Shown: positions 49,301-59,266, counted from the first letter of the stretch. The stretch: DNA of 64,000 bases from Acanthochromis polyacanthus (GCF_021347895.1 NC_067131.1:5484653-5548652); one strand, 5' to 3'. A program made the numbers and translations. The notes: generated by a model not told the origin, from the sequence alone.

Positions 49301-52300
49301 AAAACACATAAAAGAAAGTTAAAAAAAAGCTTCATACATCCACTTATTTAGGGCTAAATGTAGCATTAACAGAGTGAATATGATGTTTACAGATTAACTG
49401 TCTTAGTCTGGATGTTAACTTTTGCTAATAAACACCGAACAATTTAAATTCCTGGTTTTGAAAATTCAGAAAACTCCAATAAAATGTTCATTTTTGTTTT
49501 TTACATGCTAAATTCAAAGATCTTTTCAACTGTTTGGACAGATTTTGTGTGTTATGTCTATGCTTTTTAAGCTTTTTCATTTTATTTTACAGATTTAAAA
49601 ACACAGAAAGTCGTTGAGGTCAGCTGGAAGAGGTCACGACTACACGGTGAGCAATGGCATTAAAAAAGTAATGAAAGCATTCTGATTATATGCATACTGA
49701 CTTTTATTTTAAGGGTGTCCCTCAGGGTTCTGTGCTGGGCCCGCTATTATTCACCATTTACAGAAAAAATCTCAGACAGAATAAAGGAGGTCAGAATTCC
49801 GTTCCTATGGTGCGACGTAATATAATTTAGAGTCGTAACTCACATCCTGTACATAACTACCGATGTCACTCAGCTATGCCAACACATCAGTGAAATCAGA
49901 ATCCAAGACATTAAAGCACTTTTTTCCCAAAAAAACAACACAAATGACAGAAAGTGAATGTAGCACAATCCAAGTACAACCAGAGAATGGAAACAAAGCT
50001 GCCTTCCTCGTATTGTGCCGCATGACGACGTATTCATCCGCTCACCAACTAGTTCCTGCGTGAAATTTGTTTTAACGTCAAACGCCATTCTTCGGAACGA
50101 TGGAACAAGACTTTAAGTTTATGGGAATGTAACCACGAAACATCGTAAACTGAGAACCTGCTGTATTCCAAATTCAACTCTTCATTTCTACGCTGATGAC
50201 ACCGTCTTATACTGAACACCCACTCCTGTAGGTGACGTGGAAACAATCAGACATAAAGGAAGCTGAATAAGAGTCAAACTAGTGCAGTTTTAGATAAACT
50301 TCTTTCATTGGGAATCTGTAAAACAAAAAATATTACAGATGATCTTCAAAATGCGATCTATCTATTCGTAGTTCTTTGCTCATTTCTTTCAGGATTTATA
50401 AAATCCAAACTGGAGATGAAATAAATACAACAAAGTGGTTGTTAATTACCTGTAGTCCCGCTGGTGAAGCAGACAATACTGAGGTCTTCTGGTTTTGGAG
50501 GCTGTTGTGGATTAAAATCATCTGATCAGGACAACATGCAGCTGATTAAATGTCTGAAACTAAACTCGTTCGATGACTTTATCAGAAACTTACAGCGGGT
50601 TTCTGCAGGTTACTCTTCCCTAAAGCCTGCAGGACAGAAACAGAAGCTGCCCTCAGTCACACTGAACGTTTTAACCGTTAGTAGAACATCTGGATCAGAT
50701 GTTGATCTCAGGTTTACCTCCATGTCCTCCAGGGACACGACGTCGACGCCACACTTGGTTCCTCGATCGACCAGCTCGGAGCTGAAAGTGTCCATGACTA
50801 TGACGGTTTTCAGAACCGGAGTCTGGCCTTTCTCCCTGTTCTGCAGCAGAATTTCTAGTTTCTTCTGGTTGTCACAAATCACCGTGGAGATCTCAGCTGG
50901 AAGAATAAAAAGACCTCAGATGAATCAGCAGTGAAACAGACGGTTTAAAAGTGGTTAAAGTTGATGAAAGGGAAAGTAAATATACTGGATTAACCTGCAG
51001 CCTGGTCTAAACTGTCGATCAAACTGTATTAAAACTGGATTTATCAGGCAAAAAAAAGCATCAATATTAAATATCTGAACCCAAAAACCCAACAGAAAGT
51101 CCTAAAGACTAAATAAATATTCTTTTAATTTCTTTTTTCGTCTGTAAAACTGTCAGAAAATGTAACCAAATCTAAGCTTAAAATTGTGATATTTCATTCC
51201 AATCACTTTATTCTACTTGTTTAAAAATTCATCAAAAACAAACCAATTGCTGTAACCAGATTCAGTAAAAAAAGATTAAAATTCTGCACTTCTTGAAGCA
51301 ACTATAAAGCCATTAGTGTCTCAGCTGTCATCAACGGTCAATTAGCAAAAACTCAGGGACTTTTGGGCTGAACTGCTTCCACAGGAGGAGACGAATGGAA
51401 ATAAACTGTAAATGATTTAATATCTACAGCATCTGGAGCCACATGTTTTACAGGAATGAAAACACCTCTGCTTTGTATGTTGACTTCAGAAGTTTTTCCA
51501 TTTCTGTAAATAATAATTTAAAAGGGTAACTTCTGTTTTTTGTAACGAACCAACAGTAAAAACGACCAGAAACTGACTGATTTGGGTTCAGCAGGTTCCT
51601 GACTGTACAGAGGAGGAGCTCAGTTTGGAGATCAGGGTGATAAATTAGTGAGAACAGATTAAAGGTCCCAGCAGGGATCAGCCCGTTCCTGGATCAGTAA
51701 TTAGCAGCAGGAGAAGCTCCGGTTACCTTGGTCGATGATGAAGATGATGGCTTCAGTTCCCAGAGTGTCGTACAGAGGAACCAGCACCATGGAGTAGGTG
51801 TAGCAGGCCAGCTCGCTGATGATCCACTGGAGCAGACACATGACGAGTTAGAACACCACAAACTAGACCTGGAGCCCTCTTTATGGACCAGAAACTAGAC
51901 CTGGAGCTCTCTTTATGGACCAGAAACTAGACCTGGAGCCCTCTTTATGGACCAGAAACTAGACCTGGAGCCCTCTTTATGGACCAGAAACTAGACCTGA
52001 AGCCCTCTTTATGGACCAGAAACTAGACCTGAAGCCCTCTTTATGGACCAGAAACTAGACCTGGACGCTGATGATCCACTGGAACATAGCGTTAGAACCC
52101 CACAAACTAGACCAGAAACATCTTTACTGACCAGAAACGTCTTTATGAACCAAAATCCAGACCCGGAAACATAACAACTTACAGCACCACAAACTAGACC
52201 TGGAACCCTTTTTCCAGAACCAGATCTCACCTCTGGTCGGTTCTGAGCGAAGACGCCAATAAAAGTGCTTGAGTCTGGCTTCAGGCCTCGATGGAGGAGT

Positions 52301-54830
52301 CCTGATCCGAGGCGTTCCGCTCGGTCCGACACCTTTAAAGACATGGAACTGAGTTAAAACCAGCAGAAGTTCAGGTTCTTCCAGAGTCTAAAGGTTCTGC
52401 TGGTTTACCTGTCGGTACTTCAACCACTGGTACGGCCGACCCGGTTTCCTGTAGCCCAGACATGGACCATTACCTGATAACCAACGATGAATTTAGATCT
52501 AATTAAAGTCACGTTTATTCATCCAGCATTAATTTCAATCCCAGTTTTAAAAAATAGAGTTAAATCTGTTCTGGAAAACAGAAAAATGTGAAATAAAACA
52601 CAATAAAATTAGAATAAAACGGTCTGAAGGTATCAGAAATGTGACATATAATTTTAAATGATGATGCTCATTACCTTAATATTCATCTTTATGCCGTTGT
52701 GTCAAAGATAATAAAGCGTTTGTTTGTCCAAATATGTCAAAAAAACAAATTAAATTTACTTATGAAGCTGAGTTAACAATAAGAGTGAAATCTGTGCTTT
52801 AGGAGGCTGGAAAATCTATAGCTTTATCTAAATGTTTTATCTAGTATCTAGTGGCTGTTGTAGGTCCAGTACATCACCAGTGCTGCTGAATTAGACACTT
52901 CCAACACAAATCAGATCTGAACGACAAAACATTTAAAAATTCAACAAAACTGCTCAATTTTCTTTTAGAACTTGAAAGTGTAAAAGCAGAAAAACTGGTT
53001 GGATTTTGATCTTTCCAACCCTGTTTCAAGTACTTATTTGTGTTTTGCCATCAGTTAAGAAAATTAACCAAACCTAAGCTTAAAAACTGAATAACATCAT
53101 TAACAACCATCATGAAGACGTTAAGACCAACAAATGAAAACTAAATGCTAACATAACTGCACAAGGGTTTTCTAATCATCAGTGAGCCTTTCAACACCAT
53201 TAGCTAACACAATGTAGCATTAGAACACAGGAGTGATGGTTGCTGGAAATGTTCCTCTGTACCCCTATGGAGATATTCCATTAAAAATCAGCCGTTTCCA
53301 GCTAGAATAGTCATTTACCACATTAACAATATCTAGACTGGATTTATCATTCATTTAATGCTATCTTCATAGAAAAACAAGGACATTTCTACGTGACCCC
53401 AAACTGTTGAACCGTAGCGTTAATCTCAGTGATCAAAGCTAAAAGGAAACCAGTGTTCTTATTACCTGAAACTCTCTGACCCCTTTTGAAAACTTCGTAG
53501 AGGGTTTTGGCGTCTTCGTAGAAGTAAGACATCAGGTTGTTGTTGTCCTCCATCAATGCAGCTTTTCTTGCACCATCCTAAAGGAGTCAAACAGCAGCGT
53601 TATGTGGATTCATCCAGGTCACAGGAGTCATTGGAGCTTCAGCAGAAAGCAACTGGACTTCTCTGGTTTGGGTTCGTCAACACAAGAAGAACCTTAAAGA
53701 GGAGTCCCTTGGCTTTCTACTGGAGCTTCTAGGAAACTGGCAGCATTGGACTTCATGGAGTCACAGTTTCAGTGTCGTAAACATCCAGATATATGCTCTT
53801 CTGTTAGTTCAATCTGAGCTAATTTCCACCGAACTGTAAAAAAAAACACTCACTAATTCCTTGAATTTTCTACTGAGACATCTCAGTGGTGTTCACTTTG
53901 ATGTCCAAGCTTTGGGAGATCAGAGGGGTTTCAGTCACTGCCTAATTTTTTTGGTCATTTTGGACAATTGTTTTTCAGACATTGAGAAGTTTAAGTCATT
54001 TTAGACATTTTATATTGCAGACATTTTAGCCATTTTCCAAATTTGAGTCATTTTCAATATGAATAGTTCCATATTTAGGTCCTCTACAGTCTTTTTCTCT
54101 ATATATTGAGTCTAGAAATGTAAGAAACTATTTGAAACTTGTCCAAAATGACTCAATAATTGTCAAAATTGATGTAGAATTGGTCCAAAATAACACAAAA
54201 TGTCTAAAATGAGTCAAGAATTCTTGAAAATAACTCAAATGCAGTCCAAACAAGTAGCTGAAAATATCAGGAAATTTGTCATTTTAAACTAGATTTGAGT
54301 TATTAAAGTAAATTTAAGTCATTTTGGACGAGTTTTAAGCCACATTTTAGTCTCTGCTGTTAATAAAAAGATGTTTCACCATGCTGAATGGATCATCAGC
54401 TACTTGCTCCTCTGTTTCATGCTTCTGAGCCTCGCTGCATTTGTTTTATTCATCCAGTAGCTTTGGCTTTCTGCTCATGATAATTTCTGGACAAACTTTG
54501 AGCCATTTTTCGCAAATTTTTAAATTATTTTGGAGAAATCTGAGTCACTTTTGACCATTTTCTCCATAGTTTTTAACAAGTTTCAATCATTTTGGACAAC
54601 TTTTCAGTTCCATTGAATGGATTTTTGATGGATTTTGTAGCCTGATGTCTCGGTGGTGTTCATTTTATGTTTACCTTGATGCCCACAGTCTGGCGGTTGA
54701 GGTCGATGGGGGTTCGGACTGGACTGGGTCTGGAGTTGAGGTAAAACAGGGTTGCGCCTGCCAGAGCCAGCAGGGAGACGATGGCCGGCGTGGGCAGAGG
54801 GCTGAACAGCAGCTGGGAGATGAAGTCCAT
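43192..54830 (-). CDS. acsl5: acsl5, long-chain acyl-CoA synthetase 5 (complete, 20 coding exons)
   Basis: This gene encodes a membrane-anchored long-chain fatty acid:CoA ligase, which uses ATP to make acyl-AMP and then acyl-CoA at mitochondrial outer or ER membranes. Twenty exons, each with GT-AG borders and compatible phases, join to 2052 nt, that is 683 residues and a stop; human ACSL5 is also 683 residues. The N-terminus (FSPLPTPA, then a hydrophobic segment at about 15-31) and the C-terminus ([14 protein letters not shown]) match ACSL5 better than ACSL1 or ACSL6. Visible motifs are the P-loop TSGTTGNPKG (262-271), VTGAAP (418-423), YGQTE (444-448), GWLHTGDIG (520-528) and [16 protein letters not shown] (538-553). 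No stop or frameshift was seen. The ATG at 54830 was chosen because a 3' splice site (tttcag) ends at 54841, so the in-frame ATG at 54848 would be intronic. The gene is divergent from gucy2g. Family assignment is strong; cell location is inferred from the family. Confidence 0.96.
43730..43801 (-). CDS. acsl5: acsl5 coding exon 19
   Basis: Encodes residues 615-638, [19 protein letters not shown] then KSFEQ, matching the family C-terminal helices. Confidence 0.95.
44025..44126 (-). CDS. acsl5: acsl5 coding exon 18
   Basis: Encodes residues 581-614, [17 protein letters not shown] and [10 protein letters not shown], in the C-terminal domain. Confidence 0.94.
44212..44355 (-). CDS. acsl5: acsl5 coding exon 17
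   Basis: Encodes residues 533-580: [29 protein letters not shown] and [10 protein letters not shown]. It contains the hinge to the mobile C-terminal domain. Confidence 0.96.
45011..45127 (-). CDS. acsl5: acsl5 coding exon 16
   Basis: Encodes residues 494-532, including [13 protein letters not shown] and [14 protein letters not shown], the start of the acyl-CoA synthetase signature. Confidence 0.96.
46242..46330 (-). CDS. acsl5: acsl5 coding exon 15
   Basis: Encodes [17 protein letters not shown] and [12 protein letters not shown], residues 464-493. Confidence 0.95.
46480..46552 (-). CDS. acsl5: acsl5 coding exon 14
   Basis: Encodes residues 440-463, [14 protein letters not shown] and LPGDATS. 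YGQTE is the adenylate-forming enzyme signature that binds Mg-ATP. Confidence 0.95.
46930..47412 (-). repeat. Possible retroposon relic in an acsl5 intron
   Basis: Low-complexity-free sequence that ends on the minus strand side in a (GGAT)n-like tail (plus-strand atccatccatccatc at 47390-47404). No RNA Pol III boxes or reverse transcriptase were recognised, so the class is open. Confidence 0.3.
47864..47959 (-). CDS. acsl5: acsl5 coding exon 13
   Basis: Encodes residues 408-439, [14 protein letters not shown] and [15 protein letters not shown] is the nucleotide-contacting A-motif. Confidence 0.96.
48042..48176 (-). CDS. acsl5: acsl5 coding exon 12
   Basis: Encodes residues 363-407, a helical and more variable segment including [14 protein letters not shown]. 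Its length of 45 codons equals that of the human counterpart. Confidence 0.94.
48265..48399 (-). CDS. acsl5: acsl5 coding exon 11
   Basis: Encodes residues 318-362, with [14 protein letters not shown] and [13 protein letters not shown]; both are conserved in the adenylation domain. Confidence 0.96.
48484..48561 (-). CDS. acsl5: acsl5 coding exon 10
   Basis: Encodes residues 292-317, ending [16 protein letters not shown], a hallmark stretch of long-chain acyl-CoA synthetases. Confidence 0.95.
48645..48718 (-). CDS. acsl5: acsl5 coding exon 9
   Basis: Encodes the second half of the P-loop, [15 protein letters not shown], through residue 291. The 1.7-kb intron before it carries a split reverse-transcriptase fragment and a MITE. 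Confidence 0.95.
49711..49786 (+). mobile_element. Non-LTR reverse transcriptase fragment, left half
   Basis: The plus strand reads [17 protein letters not shown], the canonical motif of the reverse-transcriptase palm in CR1/L2/Rex-type LINEs. It continues after the inserted MITE at 50167. It lies antisense in the intron between acsl5 coding exons 8 and 9. Confidence 0.85.
49787..50165. mobile_element. MITE with TACAGG-type ends, copy 2, inserted in the LINE fragment
   Basis: It matches 2613-3090 over gtacaaccagagaatg, gacgtattcatccgct, aactagttcc and the terminal cgtaaactgagaacc. It interrupts the reverse-transcriptase sequence, so it inserted after the LINE. Confidence 0.75.
50167..50217 (+). 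mobile_element. Non-LTR reverse transcriptase fragment, right half
   Basis: Reads [10 protein letters not shown], carrying the catalytic YADD motif of LINE reverse transcriptases. With 49711-49786 it brackets the inserted MITE in the correct order. Confidence 0.85.
50450..50501 (-). CDS. acsl5: acsl5 coding exon 8
   Basis: Encodes residues 250-266 ([17 protein letters not shown]), the first half of the ATP-binding P-loop. The P-loop glycine is split across the intron to the next exon. Confidence 0.95.
50594..50626 (-). CDS. acsl5: acsl5 coding exon 7 (33-nt microexon)
   Basis: A 33-nt exon coding for [11 protein letters not shown] (residues 239-249), between a tcctgcag acceptor and a gtaagt donor. 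It fills exactly the gap expected in the family alignment (the LGKEHFRKP region of ACSL5) and is easily missed by automatic annotation. Confidence 0.9.
50718..50896 (-). CDS. acsl5: acsl5 coding exon 6
   Basis: Encodes residues 179-238 ([21 protein letters not shown]). It is the longest coding exon of the gene. Confidence 0.95.
51727..51826 (-). CDS. acsl5: acsl5 coding exon 5
   Basis: Encodes residues 146-178 ([22 protein letters not shown]). The first bases of this exon and its upstream junction are partly copied again at about 52066-52110 inside the adjacent intron. Confidence 0.95.
51863..52066. repeat. 32-bp minisatellite in an acsl5 intron
   Basis: Six and a half copies of a 32-bp unit beginning ctagacctggagccctcttt at 51863, 51895, 51927, 51959, 51991, 52023 and 52055. 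Copies differ by one or two bases. Confidence 0.95.
52231..52332 (-). CDS. acsl5: acsl5 coding exon 4
   Basis: Encodes residues 112-145, including [12 protein letters not shown], the conserved N-terminal subdomain strand of long-chain acyl-CoA synthetases. Confidence 0.95.
52409..52473 (-). CDS. acsl5: acsl5 coding exon 3
   Basis: Sixty-five bases that complete codon 90 and run to residue 111 ([17 protein letters not shown]). The exon matches the family sequence at this position and keeps the frame. Confidence 0.94.
53466..53577 (-). CDS. acsl5: acsl5 coding exon 2
   Basis: Encodes residues 53-89 and one base of codon 90, including [14 protein letters not shown], which matches the DAKTMYEVFQRG region of the family. 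The acceptor is ttag and the donor gtaat. Confidence 0.94.
53930..54600. repeat. Degenerate 'GAGTCATTTTGGACAA' repeat with inverted middle block
   Basis: Words like gagtcattttggaca occur in plus orientation at 53950-54060 and 54280-54600 and as their complement (tccaaaatgactcaa) at 54145-54250. It lies in the intron between acsl5 coding exons 1 and 2. Confidence 0.6.
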
Positions 54831-54840
54831 GGTGCAGGCC
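54675..54840 (-). CDS. acsl5: acsl5 coding exon 1 (CDS 54675-54830)
   Basis: Encodes residues 1-52, beginning [15 protein letters not shown] and including the single N-terminal hydrophobic anchor. Ten untranslated bases precede the ATG after an acceptor at 54841-54842. The donor follows ATCAAG at 54674. Confidence 0.93.
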
Positions 54841-55289
54841 TGAAACACCCGGAAGAATCAGGATTCACGTCTACGGCTCGGACATAAGGAGTCGTTACGA
54901 AACGCTAAGCTCCTCGACGAGGTTTGTCTCCATGACGACCGGAGTTCAAAGTCAACGTGAATTGAGCAACTCTTATTACTACCAGATAGAGTCCAGAGAT
55001 TACAGGGAGCACATGCAGCCATTGAGGCTTTAATCAGCATTTACATACAGAACGGCATAAACAGACGCTGTGTCAGATAAAGACCATCTAAAGGGGTACA
55101 GTGGGATTGGTTTTCTGTTTAACAAGCTTTAAATGAAGTTTTCTTGACCTCTGAAGTAAATGTAAACTACATTGAGATCCATTACTTTCAGAATACACCA
55201 ACAAAGTCAACATTGCTGATTTAGCACTTTTTGCACCAAAGTGTTTCATTTCCAGTAGAATTGGAACTAGAAGACTGGCATCACAAACT

Positions 55290-55590
55290 AAATTAGGTTT
55301 ATATAGTGAAGTTAAGACCCTATGGTGTGGCTAATAATCTGAATTTACCCACATTATTCAAATATTATGAATTAAAACCCTACAAAAATGATCTAAAATA
55401 CAATTTTACTTGACTGTAATGAATATTAATAGCTTACAGTGGAATTAATCATGCAGAGTAACCTGACTCTAAAAAACTTAAGGATTTAATCCCAACAAAA
55501 ATCATATAGGATACAGATTTACCTGACTCAATATTAGGACTCTAAAGTGTTATTAATCATGGAGAGTAACACGACTAATGGAGCTAAAGC
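55290..55590. repeat. Satellite related to 41640-42770
   Basis: Units with gttaagaccctatggtgt, attaaaaccctacaaaaatg, ttttacttgactgtaatg and ggactctaaagtgttatt resemble the array beyond the 3' end of acsl5. About two to three diverged copies are present. Confidence 0.65.
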
Positions 55591-56320
55591 TAACTGAGTT
55601 AACCAGTTTAACAAAGCATTTCAGATAACGTCACATTCTTTCATTTATATTTCACTCTTCAGCCTCATAAATTCACATTTCTGCCTCTGTGCTTCACTGT
55701 CAGGACGATGCATTCACTGTGGGCGTCAAAATGCGAAAAACATACAGAAAAACCCAACAAATCTAAGGAGTCTTTGGATTTGTTGGGTTTTTATGGATAT
55801 TTTTACTTGGATTTCCAATGAGTAAGCATTGATTCAATTTTTATTTTTTTAATACACTAATTTATCTCTACCATAACAAGATTTCATTCCACATGGTTAG
55901 TTAGTTAAGAGAATAAATAAAAAGATATACAAGCATGAAAAAATTAAAGACCCTAAATAAATAGATTTTTGTAAAATTGTGAAATATTGATAAATAAAAT
56001 TAATATTGACAACATAAGATAATGTTGATTAAATAGAAGCAAAACAAAAACACTAACATGGAAAAAGCATGTTTTTTTAAACATGTTTCTTTCATTAACA
56101 GCATATAAAGTTACAAATAATATAATTAAAGGTTAATATAAAGGTAAAATTTAAAAATGGAGTTCAGTGACAACATTAGATGGGATTTAAAAATATTTTA
56201 GAGTGTACAAGTTGAATATTCTGGCTGCTGTCTAACACTCATCTCGTAAAAGCCACATTTGTACAAACACTGGACTAAAATCTGCTGCAGAAAACCAGAG
56301 TAAAGGTGAGTTTTTCTTAC

Positions 56321-56400
56321 CTGCCTCTGGTCTCTCAGGTGTGCTCAGCTGATCCTCCTCTGCTCTGAAGGGCGACACATGCACAACCCATAAAAACCCT
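56321..56400 (-). other. acsl5: Probable acsl5 5' untranslated exon (left end approximate)
   Basis: On the minus strand a strong donor, GGCAG/GTAAGA, ends an exon-like segment at 56321. Because the first coding exon begins with a 3' splice site 10 bases before its ATG, an upstream untranslated exon must exist, and this is the best candidate seen. The transcription start is not determined; about 80 bases is a guess. Confidence 0.45.
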
Positions 56401-57683
56401 CCGACACTCTGAAAACCTTTGAACCTTGGACACCATCGCTTCCACTGATTAAAGAAAACTCTGACATCAAAAACATGCCGGCTTTCACACCAGCAGACTG
56501 TTAAACGGGGCATTACGAAACCCGCTCTACAAATTTTATTTTATTTATTTATTTTTTTTAAATTTCAAATCAGTACTGGGGTGCAATAACATAGTTCATA
56601 CTTTTTACAACAAATAATAATAATAATAATATATATATATATATATAAGTACAAATTTACATTCCTGTGATTTGAAAAGGGGATGGAAGAAGCTTACGCT
56701 TATAAGGCTCCAGCCCCTCACTCGACTGATTGAGTGATTTAAATGATTTAATTAATCTGATTTCCATCCAGATTGATAAAAGTCTGCGGTGATCTCATGC
56801 AGGCCTATGATGCATTTGATTAAAGGTCGATCATCTTATCTGCTGTTTATCGTGTTCAAAATCTTCAACGTGGAACTCAGAAGAAACTGCAGACTGGAGT
56901 GGTGCAAGAAGTTGTTGAAAAAGAACCCTAGATCCCACTGAAGCTCCTTTAACAGTGCATTTTGTTGCTCAAACCTTTATTTTTTTGGATCACATTTGCT
57001 CAACACTCTGAGCTTTTTCCTGTGTAGAAGTGAAAATGCTGACATGTTGCTGGTGTGAGGGATCAGTTTGGTTGTAAGCGGAGGGAAAAGGTTCATTAGG
57101 AGAAGCTTTGAGAGGTTACCTGGTGGGATTAGCAGCAGATCCCTGGAGGAAAACGTCAGCTGAAGGCAGCGACACCACTAAAGTCCAACCTGCCCAGCTG
57201 TGGTTATTAACACCTCAAAGTGCAGACAGGTGTGAGGCTCGGCAAGGCTCGACCTGCCTCCAGCACTGCTGCGTTTTCTCTTTATTTTAATGCAACTGAC
57301 CCACATCCTTTAAATAAACTTCCCATTTGCCCTCTTCCTTACTGTGTTTGCATGCAGTTCAAGAGTTTATGTGAACTTTGACTCCTGATTTATGGTTGTA
57401 GGTGATGCTGACGGCAGATAGAAACGTGGCACTTTTGGAATTTACTCATCCGTAGTTCTAATCAAGGACTTATCTCCAACCAGATCTGTCTTTAGGGCAT
57501 CAGGTCGGTGTTGAGAAATGAAATTAATTATGCTTCTTAAGATAAAAGCGTCATCTTTATGGTATTCATTAATCACAACTTCAACCTTCACATTCTTTTT
57601 GATGAGTGCAAATTAAAAAGAGTTTAGAGAGATTTTCGTCTGTTTTCAGACTTTGGAATTTTTCTATGTCCTCCCTCAAAAAA

Positions 57684-57985
57684 GCCATTTTAAGGGTTTA
57701 ATATCTCCAGAAATAAAACTCACACAGTCATTAAACTTGGTGAGAACACAGACTCCAAACAGTCAAACTGTACCAACAAATGCCAAATTTATTGATTACT
57801 TCGCCTTGAAAATGGGAGGAAAGTGCAAAAAGTTCAATATCTGGAGAAATACACATTCCACAAACATGACATTTGGTGAGGAGACAAAATGATCCCACCA
57901 GAGGGAAAAATGTCAATTATAAGCCTCTACAAATGAAAGAAAATCTATAAAAGAGAGTGGTATAAGGACTCTAGAAGGTTCCTGT
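57684..57985 (+). repeat. 'ATATCTCCAG' family copy, gucy2g upstream
   Basis: Shares atatctccagaaataaaact, agtcattaaacttggtgaga and gtcaaactgtaccaacaaat with the next copy; ends near a ctagaaggttcctgtaagtg block. Confidence 0.7.
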
Positions 57986-58022
57986 AAGTGTATATATGTG
58001 GATGTATACAAAATTTACTTGG

Positions 58023-58392
58023 GAAACCATTTTAAAGGTCCGATATCTCCAGAAATAAAACTCCCACAGTCATGAAATTGGGTGAGAACACAGACAGAAT
58101 AGTTTCCATCAGATCCAAACAGTCAAACTGCACGAAGAAATGCCAAAATTATCGATTATTGATCCTTGAAAATGGAAAAAAAAAACTGCAAAATGTCCAA
58201 TAGAGGGTGGTATAGGGGCCCTAGAATATCCTGTAAGTGTGTATCTATGGATGGATCCGTGTTTCTACTAAAATACAGTCTTTGGTCGACATTTCACCAG
58301 CAGTAGAATCTGATGTTTGGCAAGTATTATAAGCCAAGATTGCAGTGTTTTGCTAATTTGTTCTGCTAAAATGGTGTTGCTCCAGTATTTTA
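58023..58392 (+). repeat. 'ATATCTCCAG' family copy, fullest
   Basis: Begins gaaaccattttaaaggtcc and runs through acagacagaatagtttccat and atggatggatccgtgtttct to a 3' block (atggtgttgctccagtattt). It ends about 490 bp upstream of the gucy2g TATA box. Confidence 0.72.
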
Positions 58393-58879
58393 GATTCTTT
58401 CCGATGCTAAGTTACCAATATTACTTCTATTTAAGTGACATTTTTGTGATGGAGCATCTTATTGAAGTAAATTATCTGAATACTTTTTGCATGCTGGATG
58501 AACTGCCTTGAGTTTCTACTTTGGGGCTTGAATTTCCCAAGTAGTCCTTGTAAGAGGTTTCCTTCTGATTGCTCTTCAGAGGAATTAAAGCACTGTTCAA
58601 GTTAGAAACCAGGGAGTTATTGAGAGGCGACGGAATTTTGAACCATTTGGCATACAAGTGATATTTCCAAAAAGATGTCCTCACATTTTCTACATCTATG
58701 AATCTTTCTCTACTTGTCTTTGTACCTATTGATCTAATTCTAATTAACAATTTAATCATCATCTTTCTTTTGAACCACTCTGATGAAGGACTTGTTTGGT
58801 TTGGTGTTGATCTTTGCTGTCCCTCCCTCTCTCCTCCACATATGTACATGTCCTCCTCCCTAACCAGCTGGGATTTCTC

Positions 58880-58887
58880 TATATAAG
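58880..58887 (+). promoter_or_regulatory. gucy2g: TATA box of gucy2g
   Basis: TATATAAG lies 36 bases before the chosen ATG. Transcription starting about 30 bases downstream would leave a 5' leader of only a few bases, unless the real start is at one of the nearby in-frame ATGs (58925, 58943). Confidence 0.55.
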
Positions 58888-58915
58888 CCCTTTGGAGCCC
58901 TCCAGGCTGACAGTG

Positions 58916-59266
58916 ATGCTGAGGATGCTGTATTGTTTTGGCATGAGCTTCTCTCTCCACTTCTTCATCCTGGTATCGGCCGCCGCCGTCATCAATAACG
59001 GCTCTCAGCCCCTGAAGCTGCTGATCGGCTTCCAGGCTCCGTGGAACATGTCGCTGCCGTTCAGCGCCCTGAGGCTGGGCTCGGCCTTGCAGATCGCCGT
59101 GGACAAAGTGAACGCCAACCCCGCCCTGCTGGGGAACTACAGCCTGGACTTTGTGTTCAAGGACACCGACTGCAACCCCAAAGAGTCGCTGGGAAGCTTC
59201 ATCCATCAGGTGTGGAGGGAAAACGTGTCGGCGCTGTTCGGGCCGGCGTGTCCAGAAGAAGCCGAG
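58916..59266 (+). CDS. gucy2g: gucy2g coding exon 1
   Basis: Encodes residues 1-117: the signal peptide (hydrophobic FSLHFFILV region), then LKLLIGFQAPWN, ALQIAVDKVNANP and ALFGPACPEEAE. The donor is GAG/gtatgg. It is GC-richer than its surroundings. Confidence 0.92.

Larger units (their letters stand above)
56401..58879. other. Divergent intergenic region between acsl5 and gucy2g
   Basis: About 2.5 kb. It contains an (AAT)n(AT)n tract at 56615-56646 and two copies of the 'ATATCTCCAG' repeat (57684-57985 and 58023-58392). No extra gene is supported. Any shared regulatory sites lie here. Confidence 0.5.

Noticed and set aside
54848..54848. Upstream in-frame ATG for acsl5 (MFQACTMDF)
   Set aside because: A 3' splice site lies between it and the accepted ATG, so it is intronic in the spliced transcript.
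58472..59206. 244-residue open frame on the minus strand
   Set aside because: It is antisense to gucy2g exon 1 and runs into repeat sequence; its protein is low-complexity and lacks family features, while the plus strand encodes a clear receptor domain.
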